From positions 76,105,001 to 76,169,000 of the forward strand of contig JAUMIR010000004.1 of assembly GCA_030847615.1 (NCBI GenBank): a DNA stretch of 64,000 nucleotides, written 5' to 3'. Positions 1-57,997 of this stretch are shown piece after piece; the stretch's first letter is position 1, and every line of letters begins with the position of its first letter. The DNA comes from Gambelia wislizenii (Eukaryota; Chordata; Lepidosauria; Squamata; Crotaphytidae). The position numbers and the translations under genes were made by a program. A model generated the notes under the pieces. It made no database searches and was not told where the DNA came from. It worked only from the letters and a program-made list of their open reading frames with translations.

Positions 1-45637
<45,637 letters not shown>

Positions 45638-45904
45638 CTATAGAGAGAAAGAAACAACAACAATGGGCTACAATATCTGTCAAATGTAGTGTTGTGGGAA
45701 ACCTGGGAAGATAAAAACAACCTGTACAGGGATTTTATGCCCATGTTGTTTCTTTCCCTGACTCATGGGCAAGTGGGAGATTCATGTATTGATGATGATG
45801 TCCTATGAGAATGGATTACTTCTGAATATACTGAATAAGCAAAACAAAGACTCTTTTAAAATTGTAATGGTTTATTCCAAAAATTCTAAAAGGACATGCC
45901 TCAG

Positions 45905-45995
45905 TGTTTCCAGAGGAGCTGCTATGTTAGTCTGTTGTAGCAAAAATAATAGTCTCATGATTTCTTAAAGGCTAACAAAATTATTATGGCATGCT
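45905..45995 (+). mobile_element. Short interspersed repeat fragment
   Basis: GCTGCTATGTTAGTCTGTTG and TTCTTAAAGGCTAACAAAAT match wording I know from a widespread reptile repeat; class not assigned. Confidence 0.5.
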
Positions 45996-45999
45996 ATAG

Positions 46000-46222
46000 T
46001 CCCAATGTAGTTCAGTGGTTTGAGTGTTGGGCTACAGCTCTGGAGACCAGGGTTCAAATTGTTGCTTGGCTCTGGAAACCCACTGGGTGACTTAGAAAAA
46101 TCACACTCTCTCAGCTTCAGAGGAAGGCAAAGGCAAAACTTCCTCTGAACAAATCTTGTCAAGAAAACCCTGCGATAGGTTTGCCTTAGGCTTGCCATAA
46201 GTCAGAAACAACTGCTACAACA
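46000..46222 (+). mobile_element. tRNA-derived SINE, second family
   Basis: GTAGTTCAGTGGTTTGAGTG, B-box GGTTCAAATTG, GAAACCCACTGGGTGACTTA, CTCTGAACAAATCTTGTC: same family as 20087-20309, opposite strand. Confidence 0.82.
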
Positions 46223-46484
46223 ATCCCTTAGAAAACTTTTTCTGTAATTGAGATAAAGTGGTCTGCCCAACCCTGAATTTTCACCTAAGTCAGATCACAG
46301 CTTACACCTGGACAAATGTAGGTGTCAACACCACAGGTGGAAAAAGATTAGCAGAAACCCAAAATGCTGCTCCAGTTTATATGGATAACTCAATACATGC
46401 AGAGAGACCATCCCAGTTCAGTCAGCTGGGCTGAAGCTGGGGAGTAAAGAGGATTCAAAGAAGAATATATCTGTAATATACTCT

Positions 46485-46605
46485 CCTTCTTTGGAGAGCT
46501 TTAAACAGAGGTTGGATGGCCATCTTTCGAGATTGCTTTAGTTGTGTTTCCATGAATAGTAGGGGGTTGGACTAGGTGCAGTCCCTTCAACTCTGATTCT
46601 ATATA
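46485..46605 (+). mobile_element. CR1 3' end fragment
   Basis: AAACAGAGGTTGGATGGCCA, then GGGGTTGGACTAGGTG and a terminal ATTCTATATA: the CR1 3' terminus in plus orientation. Confidence 0.8.
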
Positions 46606-48335
46606 CCGTATCTTATCCACAGTCTTAAAGAATAAGAAAATATTATTTTGAAAAACAGTGAGCAGGTATTCTGCCAAGGATGTGCAATTTCACACTATAA
46701 GCCTCATCTGGAGGCACCCTTTCCTGTAGATTCCAAACCAGCTGTGCTGGTGGGTCTACCTATGGCCAGAAAATGGAAGAGTTTTCAAGGAGCATAGAAA
46801 TGTCATTAGTGCTAGGATTTGCATAACTGCCAAAACAGAGCAAGCACAGTTCCAAAACTAGGTCACCTTAACTCATGGGGTCTTGTAAGTGGGTCAGAAA
46901 TTACACATAAACTTCAGGAGGTTACACCTTTATTGGGGGAGTTCAGGAACAATTCAAGTAACCACTTTGTGGTTGACCACTACTTCCTTTATGTTCGCAG
47001 CAAAGTTCATGTGTAATTGGGGGTTTCCAGTCAACAGACCAGTTGAATATTTTGCTAGCCATACCTTTATACACATCTGATCATTCTACATTTGTGCTGG
47101 CATATACAGTCATACCTCTGCTCATAGCAAACTGTTTCCTGAACCTGTTCACCCTGAGCAAGGAAAGGGAAGGATCAACTGTGAGCTGAGTACAGTCTTC
47201 CAATTGAGATACAAGTTGTTTCTCTTTAATGGAAAAAAAGGCCTTTGCATGTGAGATGGCTAAAGAAAATAACACCAAGGACCCTGTTACAAATGCAGTA
47301 CAATGAAGTGGTTTTTCCAGGAAAATGTTTATCAGAAATTTTCAAGGATTTTTTTCTGCTCTAAATTGATGGAGGTCTGATTTACCATGGCTTTTTTACA
47401 TATTTAGTAAGCAAAATGTTAAACAAAAGTATGTCAAGTTAATTTGATCTGCTGTACAAATGTCTTTTCCAACAGTCAGAAATATTTCTACTGAAATTGA
47501 TCTAACCCTAATGCACTTAGTGTGGCTGAAATCATTATACACAGAGAAATTTACAGCTTTACCTGGAAATTATTGTTATTGAAATACTTGTAACTATTTT
47601 CAAACATGGCGACTCTGTAGAATGTGCACGCCCAAATCCTGTTAGTCCTGACAAGAGCAGAACCATTAAATCCATTGGGTTTACCTATGTCTCATTCAAT
47701 AGTTGAATGAATGGGGATTCACCAACAGGATTCCAGCCATGCTGTCCTTACACCAGATTTTAAGGAGAAAAGCAAAGCAACTAATAATTTATGCAACTTG
47801 GCATTTTGGAATTGCTGCTTGCATTTATATGCCCAGTTCTGAGGGAAACTAACCTTAAAAAATTTAATTACAATTTTATTTTTTAGACATGCCTGGTACT
47901 GCATCCATTTAAGTTGCCCAATTTGACTTGTACTGTGCTCATTTCTTATATTATTAATTCATTTTATGAAGCAAAGCATTTCTAAGTGTGGAAAACATTC
48001 TATGCAAAAACAACATACTAGAAAGTTTTCTTTCCCACATCACTGATGGGCACGATGTGCTGTGGAACAACATGCTAACTCAGATAGCCTCCCTCTTGTG
48101 TTTATCATTGTTGATCCTGTTGCTGGTTCAAAGTAGATGTGCTTTGGAGAACAGGAAAAATGGCATAATTCCCCCATACACCTGACAATAACTCACTTTA
48201 TTTCCAAGTCAGTATTGAATCAGTGGGGAAAGATTCTCCATTTTCTACTTGTACACATGCACGATATAAAAATATATAATGGCCTATATCAAACTGTTAG
48301 TCCCAACAGCAAGATACCAATTTAATCAATGGGAA

Positions 48336-48560
48336 GTGCTTAAATACCCTAAAGGTACCAGATCCTGTCTGATCTTGGAAGCTAAGCAGGGTCTGTTCTG
48401 GTTAGTACTTGGATGGGAGGCTCTCCATGAATACTAGGATATATTTCAGAGGAAGGAACTGGCAGAACCACCTCTGAGTATTCCTTGCCTAAGAAAACCC
48501 TGTAAAATTCATGGGGTTGTCATAAGTTGATAGGTGCCTTGAAGGCACATACACACATAC
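48336..48560 (+). mobile_element. 5S-rRNA-derived SINE with 12-bp target duplications
   Basis: GATCTTGGAAGCTAAGCAGG and GGTTAGTACTTGGATGGGAG are the internal promoter region of 5S rRNA. The body (AAACCCTGTAAAATTCATGG, GGTGCCTTGAAGGCAC) and a short ACACAT tail follow. AATCAATGGGAA occurs at 48324-48335 and 48561-48572 as an exact 12-bp duplication. Confidence 0.9.
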
Positions 48561-48924
48561 AATCAATGGGAACTTGATAAGTCAAAATGTAAATAAATTA
48601 TATTGATTCAATGGGTCTACTCTGGTTGGGACTAACAATCAGATTACATACTATGATACAACTGTTGTGTTTTCCCCCACTTCAAATAATCTAAGAATGG
48701 ATTCTGTAAACTGAACTTCTCTAAGAATGCTAAAGTGTCATTCTCACAACAAATGCTTTAATAGAGGAATGGGAAGAATATTCTAAATATTTTTAGAATG
48801 TGAATGTATGTTTCTTGAACGTCAGGATGAGGAGAAGCATCCTGGACTGAGTATAATTTGCACAGTTCAGGATTTAGTCTCCACAAATTTCCAAAATTGT
48901 GGGGGAGGTGGACCGAAAACAGTA

Positions 48925-49195
48925 TTTTCTGTGCAGAAATTAATATTTCTACACAGAAAATGCCACTCATTTTATAATTTTTGCACTAATTATTATTTTA
49001 CTTGCACAGAAATATTTTTATTACTTGCACAAAAATATTGTTATTAATTTTTCACAGAATAAGGCCTCAGCGACAGCATCTTTTGTGCTGGAAACAACAT
49101 TTGCTGCACAGAAAATAATGTTGCTGTGCAGAAAATGTTTTTTCCTTTACAGAAAATGTTTTTTTTTCCTTTGCAGAAAATCCTGTTTTCTGTGG
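48925..49195. repeat. Irregular tandem array of CACAGAAAAT-like units
   Basis: Variants of TGCACAGAAAATNTT recur about ten times, most regular at 49110-49190. Not part of a recognised element. Confidence 0.7.
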
Positions 49196-50102
49196 CTGAG
49201 TATGTGTGTGTGGCTAAAATTACTTGCTAATTCCTTCAAGATTATAATTAGCAAAGAATTGCATCCCTACTCTAACCTCAGGGGTTCTTATGGCTTCAAA
49301 GCATTTACAAGTAGAGTACCTTAATACTACTGTTTAACCCATTTTAAATAACCCCTGTAAATATTCTTAAATATTCTTCTATTTTAAAAGAAAAGATTGG
49401 AAATGAAAAACAGGGGAAGCTGGGAGAACCACAATGCTCTCCACAAACCTGTATTCTAGCTGTTATAGCTCAGCAGACGATTTAATGTATATCATGTTGA
49501 TAAACCCAGTATTGATGTCAGCCTGTTTGAAATATCTATACATGGACTTTCTACATGTGCTCAAGGCAGTGAGCATCATATAAAATACCTCCCCTCCCAC
49601 AATAATATCATAAAAACCAAACCTAAAAAATTCGACAGCACAATTTCTCTTTACATTCAAGACAATGACACCATTCCTCCTCCTACAATTCAAAGCCTTT
49701 ATACATGTGTCAGAAATATAGGACAGAGAGAAGTGTATGCATATACTTTTTGGGAACAATAAACTTACAGCACTGAGACTCTTCTTGGTATACAAGTGCC
49801 AGTACCTCACTGCCAGATAAGCCTTACGGAAATAAGTGGATCACAGGCTGTTGAGAGCTTGAAAGATCAATATTAGCACCTTGAACTGAACTTTGTAATT
49901 CACCAACAGCCTGGACAACTGCCACAAAACTGGCAGTAGGTATTCCGACCTATCTATACTTGCCAACAGCTAGACTAAATGTTCTGTACTACAGGTCCCT
50001 TCACATTCGCTGGGGTTTGTATCCAGGACCCCCCCCCTGTGAATACTCAAATCCGTAAATACCCAAGTCCAATTATATGCTCGCTCTCTCTCTGGCTTCT
50101 CA

Positions 50103-51398
50103 TCACAAATGAAGATTCAGGAAGGACACATCCCGCTTCTCTGCAAGCGCGCTGATGCCTAAAAAGGCCAATCCGAGATAGACAAGTCCAGTTGCAGAAA
50201 GCACAGCAGAAGGTTTTCTTCGGTGATGTTTCTGGGTTGTGATTCTTTCTGCGTTGTCATTTCTCTTCAAGACTTGTTCGGCGTGAGTTCTCAAATAAGG
50301 CTGCAGCATTGTGGATAGTGTGTCTCCATGCCTCCCGATGTAGGCCAGGGCGGACCATTGTTGGTGATCAATTTGGCCAAGCCTGAGGTGTTGTTTCAGG
50401 GAATCTTTGTATCGCTTTTTTGAAGTGCCCCTCTTACGCTGACCCGTGGTGAGAGCACCGTAGAATACTATTTTGGGGAGGCGATGGTCCTCCATCCTAG
50501 AAATGTGCCCTGCCCAGCGCAGCTGTGTTCTCAATATCATGGCCTCGATGCTGGTGATCCCTGCTTGCTCAAGGACAGCAACATTCGTCACATAGTCAGT
50601 CCAGTGTATATTTAGGATTGTGCGTAAACAGCGCTGATGGAAGCGTTCGAGGAGTCGTAGGTGGTGGTGATAGGTGACCCATGTTTCAGACCCATAAAGG
50701 AGAATAGACAGTACAATGGATCTATATACACTGATTTTTGTGTTTCGCCTCAGGTGTTTATTACTCCAGACTCTTTTGTAAAGTCTTCCAAATATGCTAT
50801 GTGCCTTTGCTAATCTGTGATCGATCTCTTTGTCAATCTTGGCATCTGAGGAGAAGATGCTTCCGAGGTAGGTGAACTGCTGAACGGACTTAAGCACAGA
50901 GTTGCCGACGGCAATGTGGGGATGGTGGTGTTTGTCCTGTGGTGCAGGCTGGTAAAGAACTTCTGTTTTCTTCAGGTTGACTTCCAGCCCAAACAGCTTT
51001 GCAGCTGTTGTGAAGCAGGATGTTAGGCACTGCAGAGCTGCTTCTGTGTGGGCAACAAGGGCAGCATCATCAGCAAAGAGCAGCTCACGGACTAGATAGT
51101 TTAGAGTCTTAGTGCGAGCCCTCAGATGGCTTAAATTAAACAAGCTACCATCAGTACGGTAACGTATATAGATGCTGTCGTCTTCTTTGAGTTCTGCCGT
51201 AGCCCTTTGGAGCATCATACTGAAGAAGATAGTAAATGAAGTTGGAGCAAGAACACAACCTTGCTTCATTCCATTAGTTATTAGAAAGGGCTCTGAAAGA
51301 GCATCGCCATATTTGACTTGACTGCGCTGGCCCTCGTGTAGCAAGATAATCATTTTAAGGAATTTGGGGGACATCCTAGTCTTTCCAGGATCTGCCAC
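50103..51398 (-). pseudogene. LINE reverse transcriptase, C-terminal ORF (431 codons)
   Basis: The open frame includes NGMKQGCVLAPTSFTIFFS (RT block with QG), LLFADDAALVAH with the catalytic FADD at 51063-51077, and the C-terminal module LLYGSETWVTYHHHLRLLER and RTQLRWAGHISRMEDHRLPK. The part upstream (VDLTKAFDTMS near 51435) is in another frame, so RT is split by a frameshift near 51400. The 3' end of the ORF runs almost to the element end. This is part of the element at 50081-54240 and is not a host gene. Confidence 0.88.
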
Positions 51399-51707
51399 AG
51401 ACCTTTTCTGCTCATGGTGTCAAAGGCTTTGGTGAGGTCAACAAATGTTACATAGAGACCCTTGTTCTGCTCTCTACATTTCTCTTGCAGTTGTCTAAGG
51501 GCAAATACCATATCTGTAGTACTCCTATTGGCTCTGAAGCCACATTGGCTTTCAGGAAGAAGTTCTTCTGCAATGGCAGGAACTAATCTGTTCAGGAGTA
51601 TCCTTGCAAGGATTTTTCCAGCAATAGAGAGCAGTGTTATGCCTCAATAGTTTTGAGCAATTGGATTTTGTTCCTTTTTTCTTGTACAGGATAATGATGA
51701 CTGCATC

Positions 51708-52766
51708 TCAGAGATCTGATGGCAGTTCCCCCTTTTCCCAGCAATTCACAAGGAGTTCGTGGAATTTATCATGGAGTACATGACCTCCGTGTTTCCAAAC
51801 TTCAGGTGGGATTCCATCAATCCCAGCTGCCTTGCCATTTTTCAACTGCTGTATTGCCTTAAGGATCTCTTCCAAAGTGGGAGCTATGTCCAATTCATTT
51901 TTCATCGGTTTTTGTATCATATGTTGGATAGCTGAGCCTTGGACTACTCGGTTGGCACTAAAGAGACTTTGAAAGTGTTCAGCCCATCGATTCAAGATCG
52001 AGGCTTTATCAGTAATTAATGTTTGACCATCTCTACTGTATAAGGAGCTTTGGACCTGATAAGTAGGTCCAAACACTGCCTTAAGAGCTTCATAAAATCC
52101 TCTAGAATCCCCCAGATCTGCACAGCATTGTGCCTTTTCTGCTATATTGATCCACCACTTGTTCTGCATGTCTCGGAGTTTTTGTTGTAGTTTACTACAT
52201 GTGAGGCGGAAAGCTGCTTTTCTTACATGGCAGGTTGGCTGGGCGAGGTATGCCTGGTGAGCAGTTCTCTTCTTTGCCAACAGCTCCTGGATCTCTTGCT
52301 TGTTTTCATCAAACCAGTCTTGATTTTTCTTGTGGGAAAACCCGAGGGATTCTTCTGCAGACTGGAGGATACTGTTTTTGATATGTTGCCAAAGCACTGT
52401 AGGAGAAGGATCTGTAGGATGGTCTTCAAGTTTCGTTTGTAGATTCGCCTGGAAGTTGTCTCTCATGGTAGCTTGTTGAAGATTGTTGACTTGGAGTCTC
52501 TTCTTTAGGATGCCACCCCTCTTAGGTTTGAACTTGAGATGAAGATTTAGTTTACATCTGACGAGGCGATGATCTGTTTGGCATTCTGCACTGGGCATCA
52601 CTCGGGTATGACGGACATCACGAATGTCTCTCTGACGGACTAGAACATAGTCAATGAGGTGCCAATGTTTGGATCGGGGGTGCATCCAGGTTGTCTTCAA
52701 GCTATCTTTCTGCTGAAAGATTGTGTTTGTAATAGTCAGTTGTTGTTCTGCACAGAACTCTAGCAA
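51708..52766 (-). pseudogene. LINE endonuclease C-terminus and linker ORF (352 codons)
   Basis: Starts inside the APE-type endonuclease (TITNTIFQQKDSLKTTWMHP, HLIDYVLVRQRD, then SAECQTDHRLVRCKL, whose DHRLV is the terminal catalytic Asp-His pair) and runs through a helical linker to NGKAAGIDGIPPEVWKHGG, the first RT block. The N-terminal endonuclease half lies upstream at about 53410-52800 and is broken by a frameshift and by the SINE insertion. The frame ends at ELPSDL, where RT continues in another frame. Confidence 0.88.
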
Positions 52767-52987
52767 GAGGCGTCCGTTATCACTGCAATTTCCAACACCA
52801 TGCTTGCCTAAGACACCTTTCCAGGCTTCGGAGTTCTTTCCTATCTGGCATTGAAGTCACTAAGGATAATAATTTTATCTTCTACAGGGACTTTTTGTAT
52901 GAGGTGGTGTAGGTCTGTGTAGAATTTGTCTTTCTCTACAGGGTCGGCTTGCATAGTTGGGGCATATATACTAAAGAGAAGAACATG

Positions 52988-53155
52988 AGTACCCAGCTTG
53001 TGGGGGGCAATTAGCTAACACACATTGGAAACTGTTTAATGCAGTGTGGATGTGTAAATAGCTATTGCTTAAAATAATTTGTAAGCCGCTCTGATAGCCT
53101 TGTGGCTGAAGAGCGGGCTATAAATAAATAAATAAAATAAAAAATAAATAAATGT
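52988..53155 (-). mobile_element. 5'-truncated tRNA-type SINE body nested in the LINE
   Basis: Begins ATGAGTACCCAGCTTGTGGG and ends in a TAAATAAATAAA-type tail, and matches the body and tail of the SINE at 14965-15241 on the opposite strand. It splits the endonuclease coding region, with LINE sequence resuming near 53156. In plus-strand terms the tail is at the right, so the SINE sequence reads on the plus strand despite the listed LINE orientation being minus. Confidence 0.8.
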
Positions 53156-55239
53156 AGGAGGCATAAGGAAATAATGCGATCAGAGTGTCCTGTTGGCAAG
53201 GTTTCGAGTTTGGAGGCAATGGAGTTTTTAATCATGAAACCTACTCCTGAAAGATGATTTTCGGTTTTGGGTTTGCCAGACCAGTAAAGTGTGTAGCTGG
53301 CGCCGTGTTCTTTAAGGCTGCCTTCCTCATGGAGACGAACTTCACTAAGAGCAGCGATGTCAATATTAAGTCATGATAGTTCATGGGCTATTAGAGCAGA
53401 ACGATGCTCAGGCCAACCACTATCTTCAGAGTCTCGCATGGTTCTGATGTTCCAGCATGCAAGCGTCAGTTTATTTACACCTTTGGAGGCCGGTGTGCGC
53501 CTTTGTTTCTTTGCCTTGGTTTGACCACATCAGAAGATGCACGTTGGCCGCGGCTAGCCAACCAGGTAGTTGGGGATGAGCTTTTGTTAGGCCACCTTTT
53601 CTAGGCCCCTCTCCATATGGAGCAAGCAGTGCTCTCCTTAAAAAAGGCTGCTTGGTCGTTCAGGATGCTGCCGAACAAGACTGTCATCTCCCGGGTCAGC
53701 CTCGAGCAACCAAACTCCTGAACCGGCTGCATGCAGGGTTGGGTCTGTGGCTTCCAGTGCATCTTTACACCTGTTGTTTCATCCCTTGCCTATCGCTACA
53801 GGGCTTTTTTTTTTTTGGAATTGGATTTGTCCTTCGAGCCTGTGCAATGGATTTGTCTGGTGGAGTGCAGCGTGCACAGAACTGGCCTCACCCTTTAAAC
53901 CAAAGGTTCATCTGCTGGCCTTGCAAGCATGGACGGTAGCAGTGAGGTCCTCAAGCCGTAGGTTTGATTAGTTTCCTTCTCTTAGATGGTTGACCTTACA
54001 GGGTTGGACGAGCACCATCTGCCTGGGTTTGGGATTAGAGTTTTCCTTCTCCTAGGACGGTTGCCCTAAGGCTAGAGAGCCCATCCTGCCCTTTGACGCT
54101 CTTTGTCAGACCCTTCGGTTTTGACCTATCTGATATGGGAGACCCTACCGGTGGCTATTGTGCCACCACCAGCATAGCTCAAAACATCATTAGGGTACGC
54201 AAGCCTCTCTCCCACGACAAGGGGGCATCAATGGAGAGGCATTATATGCAATGGCATAGCAAAATGGTGTCCCTTATATTAGATGACAAAATCAAGGTTT
54301 GCTTGTTGGATTATTTTTTAAAGAATATTTTCAAGCCATGAATATTTAAATCCGTGAATATGGAAGGACAACTGTAGTTACAACTTCCCATCAGCCTAAA
54401 AGGGAAGTTGTTGTCCTCCGCTAGTGCCTTGAGGTTTCTACAAGTCTGGAAAGGCTGTCATTTTTGGCTTCATAGGTAACCAAAAATAAAGCTGTGTCTC
54501 ATCAATGTATTAGTAACTACCATCCTTAAAGCTCACAGCACTTTCCCCCTATGACTTTATCTGTTTGGGGTTTGATGCTTTAGTGTTAAATAGGAAATGC
54601 AAGAAGATACCTTTTATGGGTGGTTCTGCATGTGCACAGAATGTGCTGAACACTATACTGGAATTTCTTCAGTCTATCAACCATTGTGGGGATCATCTAC
54701 TTCTATACAGCTAGGGAAAGGGGCCAATTAGGTAAACAAACTATCCTACTATTACTATTAAATAGGAAGGCTGAGAGAAGTGGAATAGAGATAAGCAACC
54801 TATTCCAGCCTTTCTTTTTTGCTTCTTTCATCTGTTGAGCGTATATTTATTAAAAAAATGAAGCGGAACAAAACCCATACAGGCAGGAGTAATTTGGATG
54901 GTTTAATAACCCCACACCATGGGGTCACAACAGGCTTATCCTCATTCATTTCCTAGAAGTGAAAACAGAAAAAAGCAAAGGTAAGATGTGGCGGGGGTGT
55001 GTGTGTCTGTTCATGAAAGTAAGTTTACAGAGAAATCAAAGGGAGCGAAGTCTGCTTACTGTGGTTCAGGGTGGAAAGATCTTGTATGAAAGGTTTGTTA
55101 ACAATGTATCAAAGATACTGGCTCTACTTAACCTAGAAAGCAGGCAACATATTGAATTCAAACATTTGAATGTGATTTTTCCAGAGAAGAATGAACAAGT
55201 ACTAAGAAACACCATGCTCCTCATTCGTTAGGGATTAGG

Positions 55240-56815
55240 TACACCAGGAATTCAGCCTGTGCTGGATGGGGTAACATTCCCTCTGAAGACACAATTTTGT
55301 AGCTTGTACGTGCTCCTGGATTCAACTCTGAACCTAGAAGCCCAGATTTCAGTGGCCAGGAGTGCATTTACACAGTTAAAGCTTGTGTGTCAGCTTTACC
55401 TGTTCCTTGAGATGTCAGATTTGGCCATGGTGACAGATGCCTTAGTTACATCCTGACTGGATTACTGTAATGCACTCTACATGGGGCTGCCTTTGAAGAA
55501 TGTTCGGAAACTTCAACTTGTCCAAAGAGCTGCAGCAAAACTGCTAACTGGGGCTGGCTACAGGAAGTATACAACTCCCTTGATGCAATAGCTCCACTGG
55601 CTGCCAGTCTGCTTCCAGACACAATTCAAAGTGCTGGTTATGACCTTTAAAGCCCTACACAGTTCAGGTTCAGGTTATTTGAAGGATAGTATTATTCTTC
55701 CTTATGAACCAGCCTGGGCTCTTTGATCTGCTGGGGAGGCCCTTTTCTCTGTCCCACCACCCTCACAGGCACATCTGGTGGGAACACAGGAGAGGGCCTT
55801 CTCAGTGGCTGCCCCCAGGCTCTGGAACTCCCTTTCCAGAGGTTAGACTGGCAGCCTCCCTAATTTCTTTTTGCAGACAAGTAAAGACTTTTCTATTTCA
55901 ACAGGCATTTGATGATTGACTATAGAAAGCCCATCTTACACAATGTGTGGGATATTGCTAATTGTTGTGTATGTTTAATTATGTATGTTTTATTTATTTT
56001 TATTTTTTTAACTTTGTTTTGTAGTATGTGGGGAAATAATCATTGTAATGTAAAAGCAATCTTGTGTACCTCATTCACAACCTTAGATAAGTCTAGGGTT
56101 TTTCCCCTGCATGCTTTTGTTCTCCCAAAATTCCCTTTCTCTTATTTCACTGGGCACTTCCAGCCAACTGGAGTGCTGGGTCATTCAACATATGATCTAA
56201 TTTAAATTTTTTTGCTCTGTGTAAGTTTTCTTTTAAATTTGAGTCTCCATGAGGCTGGAGCCATCTTTTTCTCCATCTTAAGCCATCTTAAGTTATACCA
56301 TCTTTCCTGCAACCATGCTATGATGTTTACCATGCAGCCTGTAGGCTGGGTGAGTTTTTTTCCCTACCCTAAATACCATTAGTTAGTTCGGAACCTCTTT
56401 TTAAAGTTTGTTTTAGTATGTAGATTGAGATTGATATACCTTCAGTAAACTTTGATTTGCATTTTAAACTGACTCCTTTGTTTAGTAATGAGTCTAATTT
56501 AACTGAGTGATCTCAGACCTCTGAATACTTTTTAAATGTTAATTGAGCTTAAGTCAGCATTTTTAAGTTTGCACTCTGTATGAAGTTAAAAGTAAATGAA
56601 TGATTTTTAACTCTCTTTTTTAAAGGAGACAATTCTTGTTGCTTTTTAAAAGGACTAGATCCTGGATTTTTTTAATACAATTTTATTTTTTAGACTCATT
56701 ACTGCTACATGTTTTAACGTTTGCATTTGGTAATTTTTTTAACAATATCTGTTTAAATTATTGTAAGCCACTTTAAGTCCTGTTCAGTGAAAAGGTGGGA
56801 TAGATATAAATATAA
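55240..56815 (+). mobile_element. L2-type LINE 3' part, split by an inserted repeat
   Basis: 55259-55915 reads, with stops and frameshifts, as the C-terminal RT region (LDSTLNLEAQISVARSAF, LQLVQRAAAKLLTGAG, then HWLPV, FKALH and SVAAPRLWNSL), typical of L2-clade elements. The 3' UTR resumes at 56703 after a 669-bp insertion and ends with TTGTAAGCCACTTTAAGTCC and AAAGGTGGGATAGATATAAA. Confidence 0.85.
56034..56702. repeat. Unclassified interspersed repeat, copy 2, inside L2
   Basis: Same start and end wording as 7668-8307. It interrupts the L2 3' UTR, which proves that it is a mobile insertion with these boundaries. Confidence 0.8.
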
Positions 56816-57860
56816 CAACAACATAATATTAATTTTTATTGTGGTAGCTTCATTCCTGTTTTTAATGTCAAAAACTGTGTAACAAAATAAAGCCTGATTC
56901 TATTCTGCATTTACTGCACACACACTAAATACTACTTCAAAAGGAAAAAGCATGAAAATCAGGTATTCAGTCACAAGTAAGAATTATGTACATGTCTATT
57001 TCACTGTAAACAATGTCCTTAGAAGCTGTACATATGTACTATGTCCATAGCAGCAAACCAGCTAGAGAAGCACTTAGATTGCTACACAGCAAAGCTGTAA
57101 AATAAGTATTTATGTAGATAAATAATTTAAAAACTAAATAATCTGTTTAATTTCTCTGCATAAGCCTTAGCCACCAAGAACATCAGGGCACCTGAAATAC
57201 TGGTTTTCTTGGAAGTACAGCTAAACAACTTTCAGACAAAAATGATCAAAGAATGAAGTGTTAGAACCAAACATCAATACCAAATAATGACATGTCACTG
57301 GAAAAATGGAGCTTCTATATTCAATGGCAATGTTATTTGAATTACCAGACCTACAGACAAGCGTCATGGTGTACACTTAAATTTTCCATGGGTTCCTGGT
57401 CTGATAGAGCAAGATATTTCTATAGCTGGCCTAAAGGCAGGAAAAAATGCAGTTTAGAGGTTGGAGGAACCAAGTGGTGCTAAGTGTTGCAGAGATGAGT
57501 TTGGAATGAGTGTACTTGCTAGCAGATATAACTGACAGGCCGACTCCCATCAGGCAGGATTCCATCAGGTGTGTGTGTGTGTGTTGCGGGGGGGATGGCC
57601 ATGGAACTACCAGTGGATACTGATCATGAATTCAGAACCTAGTATGCTTGTGACAAAACAACTGGTTTGGATATCTGGTCTAAAGAAACAAATGGCCAAG
57701 CTGCCTAGTCTCCCAGTTGTGTAAAATGGTCTCATTAATGGAGGTTGGTGGTGGCTGGATACAGAGATAATAAAACTTCTTCACAGGAAAGAAATAATCA
57801 CACATTCCTGCAGGGAGGCCCTTAGAAAAAGGAACATTGGTCTGTGATGTTCTGTTCCAA

Positions 57861-57997
57861 GGGAGAGGCCTCAGAGCATCCTCAAGATCTCTGGGTTAGC
57901 TCCTCCCCCTCACTCCTGGTAGGCAGGGAACAAAGTCCTTTGTGTAGGCCCCTTCCTCTGAGGTCATTCAGGGAGAGTGACCCACCTCTGGCCAGTT
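57861..57997 (+). repeat. DIRS inverted terminal repeat, left
   Basis: Matches the reverse complement of 63450-63586 over its full length with scattered substitutions; the shared core includes GAGGCCTCAGAGCATCCTC and AGGCAGGGAACAAAGTCCTT. It is the 3' end of the element in its coding orientation. Confidence 0.9.

Larger units (their letters stand above)
50081..54240 (-). mobile_element. APE-type LINE, apparently full length, with 9-bp target duplications
   Basis: The element is flanked by ATTATATGC at 50072-50080 and 54241-54249, an exact 9-bp duplication, and interrupts a mariner-like MITE. On the minus strand it runs from a noncoding 5' part (54240 to about 53460), through an endonuclease region with WNIRTMRDSED and WSGKPKTENHLSGVGFMI, to reverse transcriptase and a 3' end with (GA)n. 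The net length is about 4.0 kb after removing the inserted SINE at about 52988-53155. It resembles non-LTR elements often annotated as craniofacial development protein 2-like. I do not assign a clade. Both intact ends suggest a full-length insertion. Confidence 0.9.
49992..54378 (+). mobile_element. Mariner-like MITE split by the LINE insertion
   Basis: The left part 49992-50080 begins TACAGGTCCCTTCACATTCG and contains GGGGTTTGTATCCAGGACCC. The right part 54241-54378 contains TGGTGTCCCTTATATTAG and ends GAAGGACAACTGTA, the inverted match of the start. Joined across one copy of ATTATATGC it has the same wording as the MITE at 23873-24102. The ends with TA fit Tc1/mariner or pogo-type elements. 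Confidence 0.75.

Noticed and set aside
48358..48425. 5S rRNA gene
   Set aside because: Diverged, fused to a SINE body and flanked by target duplications, so it is a retroposed SINE head.
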